Source: Bimastos eiseni
Taxonomy: Eukaryota; Annelida; Clitellata; Crassiclitellata; Lumbricidae
DNA length: 64,000 nucleotides
Assembly: GCA_959347315.1 (NCBI GenBank)
Contig: OY365809.1
Location: forward strand, 46,383,949 to 46,447,948
Reading direction: 5' to 3'
In this document: in pieces, positions 26,301 through 38,300 of the stretch
Layout of the letters: every line of letters begins with the position of its first letter
Position numbering within the stretch: the first letter of the stretch is position 1
Notes under the pieces: generated by a model
Told to the model about the DNA's origin: nothing
What the model saw: only the letters and a program-made list of their open reading frames with translations
Database searches by the model: none
Made by a program: the position numbers and the translations under genes

Positions 26301-29300
26301 CGACTGGTCAGAGCATTTGCCTTGTGACGCGCAGAGTACGGGTTCGATCCTTATTCTCCTCCTCCTTCTCCTCCTCCTTTGCCTCCTTCTGTTCCTTCTC
26401 CTTCTCCTCCTCCTTCTTCTTGTCTTTCTCCTCCTCTTGTTCCTTCTCCTTCTTCTTCTCCTTCTCTTCCTTTTCCTCCTTCTCCTCTGAGATGGTTACT
26501 TTAGCCAGTCCTTCACTCATGATTGCTCAGAGCCACCGATTGATGCTTTGTCATTAGGTAGAGGCATTTGTTAAATGCAGAATTATAATAATAATAAATT
26601 ATAATAAATAATATATATAATAATATATAATAATAATATAATAACATAGTCCAAGGATCTCTTTCGATCGTTTAGATCTGTTGAAATTTTGAGGAATCTT
26701 GATATGCCAACAACATGTCATTATTATATCTGAAGGCAAATTCTGATTTTGGGACATTACCCAGAAGTTTAGTTCAGCGGTAAATAGTAAGAAGAATTGC
26801 AGTTCCAGCCCCAAGGCAGCCTTTGGTATCATTGTCTCAGCCTCAGCATATGAGGGTCGGGTGGCCGGTCCGCTCCCTCGCCGTCTCGTCTTCCCGCCGT
26901 CAGTGTACTCATCGTGGGTGAGTTGTCTAAATGGTGGAACAAGTGGGAGCAGAAATTTTGACCGAATTGTAGGTTTTCATCTTGTAAGATGCGTTATATT
27001 GTAGGAGAAGAGGTCGTTGTCCAATGGAGATCCTCATCTGGTTGTCAGAAGAAACCATTTATAGGATGAGGAGGAGGCAGATGGGGCTGTTGGGGGGGGC
27101 ATGCATTTGATGGAATCTCTCAATTCTTGTGGTTGTTGTCTGTAGGATGGTGCTGCTCTGGCTCTTCGCAGAGATGGCCTCGGAGTTGTCCTTGACTCTG
27201 ATCTGCCTCATCTCATTGGAATTGATGATGACGTCCTCAGCACTGGAATGATTCTCTATCACCTCAAGGTTTGCAGGACAACTGGGATGATGATGATGAC
27301 GATGATTATAATAGGGATGATGATATCTATTATGCAGATGATTATGATAAGGTGATGATTACGAGGTGGATTATGATGATTGATGATGAAGATGTTGTTG
27401 GTCATCTGAATGTTAGATGAAACGAGATGAAGTTAAAGGTTATCTTACAATAACTGGTGGTTGTTGTCATGTTTTGTCGGTGGCTGAGGTAACGTGTCAT
27501 AGTTTTGGTGACCAGTGGTTGTCAGACTAGTCAGGAATGGTTGGTGCCTTTGCTCTTGGTCAAAGGAATTGGAAGACAAAGAACTGTCTATGGTTCCAAT
27601 GACAAATGCTGAGTGTTATATCATTGTTGTTACCAGTGCGGTTATGCTTTCCCAAGGCCATGCTGAGTGTTAGTGTTAATCCATTTTGTGATAAATGTTT
27701 CTGTGTTTTGTGTTTAGGAAGGTCAGACAACAATCGGAACAGAGTCGGCTGAGGAAAGCCAAAACATCGGTTGGTTGGCAGCGTAGTTTACTCTCGTTTG
27801 GCATATTACATTGCATGGTCATTTACAGTAGCATAACGACATTTACAGTAGCATGGGGACATTTGTAGTGGTATGGGGACATGTATAGTATCATGGGGAC
27901 ATTTATAATGGCATGGGGACATTTACAATAGCATGGGGGACATTTATAATGGCATTTGAACATTTATAATGGCATGGGGACATTTACAATAGCAAGGGGG
28001 ACATTTATAGTAGCATGGGGACATTTACAGTAGTGTGGGGACATTTACAGTAGCATGGGAACATTTATAGTAGCATGGGAACATTGCAATAGCACAGGAA
28101 AGTTAACTGTATAAGTTTCATTTATGGTAACGGTAACATTTACTGTGATGTGTTAACATATGAGGTAACATGCTAACATTTATGGTACAATTTAAAGTAG
28201 TGCAGTAACATTTCGAGTAACTCAGTAATGGTTACTTTTTATATTACTACAATTATTGCATTGTTTTGATCATCCAATTCATTACGACAGTTATTTGTTA
28301 TTTGTCACTATTAACATTTCTGATGAGGATTTTGTTCATTTGTCTTTATTAATTAATGCACATTTCTTGTCATCCCAAAAGCAGTGCTTACTTGAGGCAT
28401 TGTAAGATGTGCTGTGTTTCAAACTGTGATGTCTTAGAAATGCTGTAATGAGGTTGATGTTGATGTTCTGTTGTTGGTTGTGCGTGTAGTTCTTCAGGGT
28501 CCTGATGTTCAACCAGAGCATTGTGTCGTTACCAATGAAAGCGACGAAGTGTCTCTCATTCCAATGACAAATGCCGAGTGTTACGTCAACGGAGTCATTG
28601 TTAACAGTGCGGTCACTCTCTGCCAAGGTCAGTTTCTGCCAGTCTTAACCATTCTAAATGGGAGTTTTAAGTTATTCTGAATGTTAGTTGCCCTAGGGAT
28701 GAGTTTTGAGCCACTTTCTGTTTTAAGTCATTAAGTCTGACAGATTCTTTCTATTTACTAAGAGGAATAATTTTTGTGGCATTGTTTCTGTTTTCTCTGA
28801 CCTTGTAGATTCCATCGACTGAATTTATCCACAGATAACAACAATTGCTTGCATTGCTCTGACTTGAAGGACAAGTGACTAACTAGGGCCATATGATGTC
28901 ACTTGGATGACATACTGATATGATGTCATGTAATGCTTTTTAATAGAGTCTGTACAGATGTCAAGGAATCATCATGTCTTTACTTTCAAACAGTAAATTT
29001 ATTTATTTCTCTGTCCAAAGCCAAGGCTTGCAAATGGAAGACTCTGGTGACATATAATTTTTTTACAGACATTCTTTTGCGAATTTCTAGATTATAATTT
29101 GTTTAGAATTTTGAAATGATTTTGAGTTATTACTAAGAGCAAAAGGTCTTTGTTTAGTTTTCCTTTGTTTCAGAGGAGGCTTTTGTTTCAATACACATTC
29201 TGTGAATAGGTGACATCATAATTCTTGGAAGAACGAACATGTTCCGTTTCAACCATCCACTCCAAGCGACTAAACTCCGCAAGGAACTGAAGGAGGTCAG

Positions 29301-32300
29301 TCTTAAGGCAATGTCAACATAACTGGTCCAGTGTTCCAGAACTCTTTTATGCAGATTGAGTTTTGGAGGGGTGATAGAGCAATGGGGATACCGTTTGGGG
29401 GTGATAGAGCAATGGGGATACCGTTTGGGGAGTGATTGAGCAATGGGGAACACTGGCGTGATGATTGGCATGGACGCGGCATAGACTCGCCCTTTCATTC
29501 ATCAGATGACATTGGTGAAATGAGCCGTAGGACAGATGAGCACCTTACATGGCTGCCAAACAGTTATATTTGACTCTTGTTATAACTTGTAATGAGTCCT
29601 TCATGCGATGATTTGTGATCATATGTGATCATGTGCTTGTTGGTTTTTATTGATAAAGAAGAAGAAGAAGAATATACATCATATTCTAAGAAGAGTCTTA
29701 TGTGGAAATTAAAGACTTCCTTGTTAGCTTGTTCACTTATTCTGCAGTGTATTTGGTTATTTCAACTTGCTCTCTTCAGATCTTAATGTTGATGTTTGTT
29801 TTACAGTCGAATACCAGTCTAAGTCGAATGTCGTTACTTAGTCAGTCGAGATTGGAGTTATTTCGCTCATCGGATAATCTCAATTGGTCAACAGCAACAG
29901 CAGCAGCAGGGTCTGTATTCGTCATGAAGTCTTGAATGCCTCAATTTTCGGTTGTCATTTCTATAAAGCTTATCTTCTTTTGTTAAGGATTTCTACCAGC
30001 AAACGACAAGGTAATTCGCTTCAATGCATGGCAATTCACTTATGTACATGGTTGTTCGCTTTGATGCATCGCAGGTGCTCCTCCTTTTAAATTGAAGGAC
30101 ATTAAACTAAAAGGAAATTAATTTATATTTTATTTTTTATTTTTTTATTTGATTGTTCCTAGTGAATAAAAGGATGCGCTCTTAGAATGTCTATGCGTTG
30201 GCCATCTGGTAAGTTAGAGCGGAGTGATTGTTTCATCTTGAAGATTGGTTTACTGTGACTTTCTAAATGTTTCAGAAGTGACGTGGAACAACAGCACAAG
30301 GAACAACTGGAAGTTCTGGACAGGAAAAGGTAACATTGTCTACTGGAGTTTATGTCAAGCATGCATTTAAACTGATTTATTCAGGGATTGCACCTGTCTA
30401 CCTATTGAAGATCGTAAATTTCCTTTATCCAATGTATTCATTAATGATTGCCAGAGACTATTTTTATGTTTCATAGTAATCATCTCAGAAGACATGCTCT
30501 TACAGAAGTCATATTACAGAAGTCATATTACAGAAATCATGTTCCAAATGTTATGGTAAAAAATTGTGCTACACGAGTTATGTTAGAGAAGTCATGTTAC
30601 AGAAGTCATGTTACAAATGTCCTGTAAAAAAATCATGCTACCAAGTCATGTTACAGAAGTCATGTTGCAGAAGTCTTGTTTCAAATGTCATGTTAAAAAG
30701 TCATGCTACCAAGTCATGTTACAGTCATCATGTTACAGAAGTTATGTTAAAAAATTATGTTACAGAAGTCTTGTTTCAAATGTCATGTTAAAAAATCATG
30801 CTACCAAGTCATGTTACAGTCATCATGTTACAGAAGTTATGTTAAAAAATTATGTTACAGAAGTCATGTTACAGAAGTCTTGCTCTGCAAGTAAGTCGTA
30901 CTGTTTTCTGTTTTGGTTCAGACGAGAGGTGGAGGAGATGGAGGAGAAGATGCAGCTGGCGGAGTCCGATCGACGTGCACGTCAGATGGCGGAGGAGAAG
31001 GAGTTGGAACAGAGACGTGAGAATCTGGAGAAGATGCAGGCAGAAGCAGAGAAAATGAAGACAGAGGCTAAGATGGTTAGACTTTTCATGCAGGGATGTG
31101 GTCTCGAGACCGCAGTCTTGGTCTCGAGACCAGCAAACTGTGGTCTTTGCCTTGGTATCGAATGCACCGGTCTTGGTCTTAAAGGAACGGGATTGGGATT
31201 GGTATCCGTTTTAAATTAGTGGTCTTGGTCATTTGCCATACCAGAATTTTTTTTTTTTTCTGTTATACAATGCCAAGTCATAGCAAAGATGATTTGAATT
31301 GCCCTCCTCCTTTCTCTAGGCTTGGAACTAGCACTGCCAGAGTACGAGCATTTGCGGAGTTAAACTGTGCCATGTGATTTGAATTGTGGGTTTATATAAG
31401 AGATCACTTAAAGAGGAGAGTCTGTCTTTTGAAGTAACGTCTTCTTCCGATTCTTCAGAAAGAGAGACAGAGAGAGAGACAGAGAGAGAGACTTGTGAAT
31501 GGCTTTGTGCTTTGATTGTCATGTAACTCTTTGCTGTCTTCTGCTTCTTGCTCTCTAGGTTCAGATGCTGGCAAAGCAGGAGGTGACTGAATTGAAAGAG
31601 AGGTCTTTGAACTATGAAAAGCAGCTGCAACGATATCGCCAGCTCAACAGCAACACGGTTGGTTGTTGGTTGTCATTACCTGCTTTGCAACCATTAATTC
31701 ATCATTAATTCATTCATTCAGACGACTTATATTACGGATGCTGTCCAAGTGAATGCAATAGTTCTGATTGCGTTTCATTCTGTTTTACTCTTGTGATACG
31801 TCATCTCATTTTGTGTGTTGTGCAGACACAGCTGGAGCCAAGTCCTGACGATGTGGGAGGAGGAGCCGAGGAGGTGGAAGAAGAGCAGAGAGCAGACGAT
31901 GACAATCGCCTTCCGTCCGCTCCGATACGGAAACAGGATTTAGAATATGTAAGTGGTACTCAATGGTTGCGTGATGGACGGTTGACCGACAGGTTGTGGT
32001 TCTAATCCCAGATGTTGGTTGGAGATTTCTACTCCACCTGTGCCCATCCCCCATCCCCATCCCCCATCCCCCACTCCCTTCTAGCCAACTCAGCTATAAT
32101 GACCGTACGCTGTCGGTGGGAAGCTGAAATGAAGGAGAGAGAGGAGACTGGCCACCCTAAGAAAATGAAGTCGCTAACACTTCATATCTGTGGCTGCCTC
32201 ATTCGTCAAGCTACATGCATTTAATCTGTGGTCTTTGGTGGCTATGTTAATGGCTGCGACGGCCATTTTATAGTCGTGTGGAAACGCAGCTGAACAGCTT

Positions 32301-35300
32301 CAGTATTGACAAATGACAAGTGATGTTGACAAGTGATGGTCGAGAGTCAGATGACGATTGACTCCATCATTTAGTATTTCATAGACTATGCAAATAATGA
32401 AGACTATGCAAATAATGAAGACTATGCAAATAATGAAGACTATGCAATGATGAAGACTATGCAAATGATGAAGACTATGCAAATGATGAAGACTATGCAA
32501 ATGATGCAAATGATGATGAGCAGCGCATGGTTGTTGATTGGTTAATACGAATTATTCAACCAATTATTTGCCTAACATGAATGGTGTACAAAAGAGGTCT
32601 GCCGACAACATTAAAAACTTAAATGTAAGCAAAAGTTTCAATTCAATAAATTTAATAAATAAACTAAAAGTAAGTAGTTAACTACATGTAATTTTTGCAT
32701 CCTTCTGCCAGTCTGTGCGAACTAGGAATAGAACCAATTTAACTAAACTTAGAAATGAGATGACAGACTCTGTAATTGTTGTCATCCATTCATACCTTAC
32801 GAGTAACCATGCGGTTTGAATCTAACAAACGAAGTCTATTATTATTTATTATTATTATTTATTATTATTCATTATTATTATTTATAAACTGTATTTTTAT
32901 TAAAGGATTTGAGAAGACTCGATGAGTTCATTCAATTGCTGAGGAGACTTCAGATCGACTACAGTCTCTTTCCCTTGATTGCTGCTGATCTCGATGATCC
33001 CCTTCAGTCCAAGATCCAGATCGAGATCGAGAACATGGATCGTCTGCTGAACAAGATCGCCGATCTCAACTCCGACACAGGCGAATGCCATAACGAGAAG
33101 AAGAACGAGATCATCTCGATCCGATCCAAGGCGCTCGCCGAGATCGAGACTCGGCTGAGCACAGCGACCGAAGCGGAGGCCGGAATTCTCAAAGAGATGA
33201 GTCTGTTGGAATGTTCAGAAGAGGAACCTGGAAGAAGGAAGGACCTGATGAAAGAGTTGGAGAATCGGAAGAGAAATGCAACAGACGGACAGACGGAACT
33301 GGTGACAGAGAGGGACGAAGCGGAGTCATCGCTCCTCCGAGAACTGGAGCAGCTGGAGCGGCAGAACGAAAGCTGGCGACGGGAGTTGGAGGCTGCGACA
33401 GAAGAGGTGGAACAGCACGAGGCCACGTACCAGCAACTCGTTTCAGAGGTTCTTCTGGAGAAGGAGACGAAGAGGGAGAAGTTGCTGGAAATGATGAATG
33501 CAATGCAGAGCCCAGGAGATGGAAGAACCTTCGTTGAAGACGAAGACGACACGGAAAAAGAGGAAGAGGAAAGCAAATTGTTAGATGGAGACGGTTGTTC
33601 CTCGTCTTTGGAACCAGACGACACCACTCGTGCAGACGACACAAGGGAGGATGAGCAGACGAATGAAGGACGATACCTAAGAGAGGGATGGAGAGAGGAC
33701 AGAACAAGGTAAGACGCCGATGATGATGATGGCTCTGTGAATGGTGGTCCACAGGGAGCGCTCCTATAGAAAGCAAATTATTCTGGGCATTAATTGGATG
33801 CAAAATCCTTCCATGTAGTCATGGAACTTTTTCAGCTCAGTTTTTAAGATTGTTGCATTTAGATGCAGATGGGATGACCTTCTACTCCTTTTCCTTCTTT
33901 TCCTTCTCCTCATTTTCCTCCTTCTCCTCCTTTTCAGCCTTCTCCATTTCCTTCTTCTCCTCCTTCTTTTCCATTTTCCTCCTTCTCCTCCTTTTCAGCC
34001 TTCTCCATTTCCTTCTTCTCCTCCTTCTTTTCCATTTTCCTCCTTCTCCTCCTTTTCAGCCTTCTCCATTTCCTTCTTCTCCTCCTCCTTTTCCATTTTC
34101 CTTCTTCTCCTCCTTTTCCTTCCCTCTAGTTGTATTTTTTTTATTCCATCAATACTTTGTTCTGTTCACAGGACCAGCTCAAAAGCGGTTGTTGCACATC
34201 TTCCTTCTCCTCCTCCTCCTCTGTCTCCTCCGTATGGAGATCACGTCGAACTACTTCTTAGTCCTAGAGAATGTCGCGTCATACAAAGAAGTGGTTTGTC
34301 TAAGTTTCATTCTACTTAAGACAATTTCTCTTTAATCTGTGCATTATATCGAAGTGGTCATCATTAGTTACATTATTGTTCAATTAGAATTATTTACTGA
34401 AATTTGCTAATTGATTAGAATTAGGTTTTGAAATAAGAAGCAGCTAATCAAAAGCAATTGGAATTAGTTGATGGACAGTTGGTCCATACTGTGTTTGTCA
34501 ACTTGAACTTACCTTAAACATTATCAAAGTTTGGCGATGTACACGTGGCGATGTATACATAAGTTGACCTCCCATTAGGTCTGATAATTAATTGTACTGA
34601 ATCTTTTACAATTCCCTATTAATTGAGCTCTTCGCCTTCCAATTATACGACTTTTATCTTAATACTATTAGACAACGTTTCAACCAATAATTCAGGATGA
34701 CTTCATTCACCTGCAGCAGTCTGTTCAGCCATTTTGAGAGGACAGAGAATATAATTGATCAGCCCATCGTTTTACAACAAGAATTGGCTATAAAATTCCT
34801 AATCAATTAAAATTGGGATGATCAATTAGAATCTAATTGATAAGTTTTCCATCTCTGGATGATATTATTTCTATTTTGAATGTGTTGCATGGTCTGAATG
34901 ATCTGATACATGTGATGAGAAATTGTGAAGGAGGACAAGTTGCTCAAAGTCCATTATGCAGTAACGAACTGAGGGGAAACTTTGACCAATCTCTTCACTA
35001 TAAGTTGTTAGTCTTTCTCATGAAATTGTGATGTATGTATGTATGTCTGTGAATGGACATTTATATAGCGCCTTGAATAGCTAACAAAGGTGCTGATCTC
35101 TGCTCAGTTTTTCTAAATTTCTAATGAAAGCGATGTCTTTAAGAGTTCAGCTATTATGATAATTTAACTAATGATATGCGAGAAAATGTTTAGCGATTTA
35201 CTTCACGGTCCATTAATGTATAAAATTTCGAAACTCGTTGAAATTTCTGACTTAATCTGAACTGACCTAGATAGTGCATATGAGAGCCTATCAAAAGCAA

Positions 35301-38300
35301 GTAAAACGGAAGTGTTGTGTCATTAATTCAGGTCACTCAGTGCTGACGAACGGTACAGATGAACGGGGTTATAAGGTTACTGAGGTGAAGGTCACAGAAC
35401 TTGGAGATAAGGTAACTTGACTGTCATCTGTCTCAATTTAAATAATTATCATTGATATTTATATGCGAAGCATGGTCATGGAATGTGCTCTAGTAAAATA
35501 GTGATTGCTTGGATCAAATAGTTTATGAAAAAATGTGCTGTGTGACAAAATTGGGTAGACTTTAACGTGCAGTCAAATTAATTTTCATAACTTCTTAGAA
35601 AGTTTAAGGTAATTTGTTAAATAATTTTTTAGGGATTATTAAATAATTGCTTAATTATTTCTAGTGTCTGGAGAGGAGATATGGCCAGCTGCGGAGAGGA
35701 GAGTTGAACCTTGATGACCGAAGTTGCGCTTCTAAGGTTGTAGAATCCAGCCGGATGATGGAGAAGCTCCTCATCATGGAGGAGCATCCATTGGAGAAGG
35801 TCCCTGGAAGAGATACAGAAGGAGAAGGATGCGAGCGCAAGAGGCGGTCTGAGTTGAACCCACATTCAGAACATGGGATGCGAGAGATGGAGTCAGTGGC
35901 AAAGATTGATGGAAATGGTGGCAAAAGGTTAGTTGTAGTTGTACCAGGGTTAGGACCACTTCTACAATGCTTAGTCAATCTAAATGTAAGGGTCTTTTAT
36001 GACCTTGACTGCTATTTTGTTCGTTTGTGATTTCATTGCATTAACTTGGGTCCATCTCTGTTGATGAGTCTCTCTTAAAGTAATGCCATATAAATTTGCA
36101 GATACCATTACGATATGTAAGTAGTTGTATATTAAGACAGTTCACATGTTTTCTTTACTGTACTGATGTAATCTTTGTTGTTTGTGATATTTGACAATCT
36201 ATTGGAAGTATTTCTCTTTTTAAGTGTCACTCCTCCTCCATCAGTAACATGGAATGTGAATAGGATGGGATGGGAATGGGATGGGATGGAATGGGGTGCG
36301 AATGGAATGGAATGGGATGCAATTGGAATGCAAATGGGATGGGATGTGATGCGAATGGGATGGGATGGAATGAGATGCGAATGGAATGCGAATGGGATGC
36401 GAATGGGATGGGATTTGATGGGATGTGGATGGGATGCAAATAGTTGGTGTCATAATCACTGCACACACAATTGTCAAAACGATAAAAACGACTGAATCAT
36501 GAATCTGAGTGTGATGTAGATCGTGTCTGAAGAAGATCTTATATGAATGTTGGCTTTGACATGTTTTGTTGTGGCTGGGCTGGGAGCGCTCATAAGTAGG
36601 TTCTTGACGGGGTGCTATATAAATCCTCAGAATAAATGAATGATTGAATGTTAGAGACAATTTATTTATGTATTTCAATGCTAAACTTAAACTTATGGTT
36701 TCTGGCAGTGAAACGACTGGAAATGACTCCACCCATGACTCTGTTTCGAATTCATCATCCATTGTAAGTCGCTACGTCTTCTTTTGGCTGATTTTTTGTT
36801 TATTTCTTTTAGATATATTCATTTGTTTATAAACAGGATGATACATAGCATATGACTATATCATGAGAATAGGGACAACACAAGTAATCGATGAGTCAGT
36901 TTTGGGTGTAACAACTCCTGAAGTCAGTTCCAAACGGGACATTCAGCCAATGCACTTGTAAAGCACTCTGGGTTCCTTAACCAGTTGCGCATAGTCGTAT
37001 AGCTGTGGTCATTCATTAAAGCCTTGTTTGCTTAGATTGTCAGTGAAAAAATTTCTCATTGTGTGGTCGCTAGTCACGTTTGTCAATTTACAGATTGCGC
37101 CCCATTGAACAGCAGCCTCGTCTAAGTTATAAATAACACTCTGTCATTGCCAGGACTCTGGTAGTGCCAGTCCCAAGCCTGAATAAAGGAGGAGGGCAAC
37201 TCTAATTATCTTTGTTACACACAGTGTTGTTGAGCAGAGTCTTTGATATTTTTATAATCTTTTTGTCTCTGTAGCTGTACTTTTTGCTGAGTCATCTCTC
37301 GTTTCCTCATAACTCGTGTTTTTGTTGTTGCAGTTGGAGAACTTTCCAGACTTTGCCATTCCTTCCGATCGATCTCTTCTCGTCATTGACCGATCTTCTT
37401 CTAGTTCTTCGTCATCGTCATATCCGTTTCGTATAAGAATTCCTTGTTCCATTTTCCGTGGTTCCGGATTGAGTACATATGTGGAGTTTGAAGTGAAGGT
37501 AGTCAACTCAATGTCATCGATGTTTTTCTGCTGCCTTCTTCTATGTTACTAATATTTAGTAGTTTCCTCTGATGTTAATCATACAGTACTGTGTGAATAA
37601 TCATTTATAGTATGAAGTGGAATTGTTTGTTGGGTGGCTAATCATGATGATTATTGCTCTAAAGACATGGGATTTAAACAATTGTGTATTATTAGGAATT
37701 ATGTTCTCATTTTTTAAATTATTTTTTGCTGTCATTATTTTTTTAATTACCAATTATTTTATTTATATGGCACCAGTATCTGATGTGGGAGAAGGTTAGC
37801 AGAACGGGTGAACTTTATTGATTATCAGATCTTGATTTTGTGCGATGATTTTAATGTGACCATGGATTGATGCTCTGTGCATTAGGATGAAATGTTCATA
37901 GAACCCTTAGATTGGATTAGAATACCATGTTTGAGTTGAGATATTTGCAGCTGGTATTTGCTTTGGAGGTGGCTGTTATGGACGAGGAGTGGACGATTTT
38001 CCGACGCTATCGAAGATTTCACCAATTGCACAGCGATCTTCTGGTTATATATTCTCAGGTCAGACTTTGACAGTGCTTGTTGAAACTATTCTAATCAGTC
38101 CCGGATTACTTATTAGGCAGAGTAGGCAACTGCCTATGGGCCCCGCGACTTTTAGGGGCCCCATGAGACCGTGACGAAAGAATTTTTTTTACTTACTTAC
38201 TTACTTATTCTTAAGAATAGAGGCACGTGACGACGCTGACGTCATACAATAATGTTTACACTTCAACTTCTTCAAGTTAGTCTAGTAGTTAACTTAGTTA

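Larger units (their letters stand above)
24269..35927 (+). other. KIF16B: Kinesin-3 neck, FHA and coiled-coil exons
   Basis: Exons 24269-24322, 26088-26147, 27146-27268, 27718-27769, 28490-28627, 29210-29295, 29807-29910, 30276-30329, 30922-31075, 31559-31657, 31826-31948, 32906-33708, 34172-34293, 35332-35411, 35665-35927. The stretch [18 protein letters not shown] and the FHA sequences that follow ([26 protein letters not shown]) match KIF16B and other kinesin-3 proteins. Exon 32906-33708 is unusually long (803 bp) and encodes heptad-rich Glu/Arg/Leu coiled coil ending in an acidic tail. The donor after 26147 (GTCTCT) is weak. Confidence 0.9.

Noticed and set aside
32383..32512. CRISPR-like regular repeat
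   Set aside because: Eukaryotic intron; repeats are contiguous 18-mers without unique spacers. The same applies to the other minisatellites.
33004..33803. Minus-strand open frames of 212 and 204 codons
   Set aside because: Antisense shadows of the 803-bp coiled-coil exon of the kinesin gene; Ser-rich and low complexity, with no family resemblance.
36241..36762. Minus-strand 173-codon frame rich in His, Ser, Ile and Pro
   Set aside because: Produced by the GGGATG-type array and its flanks; no independent evidence of a gene.
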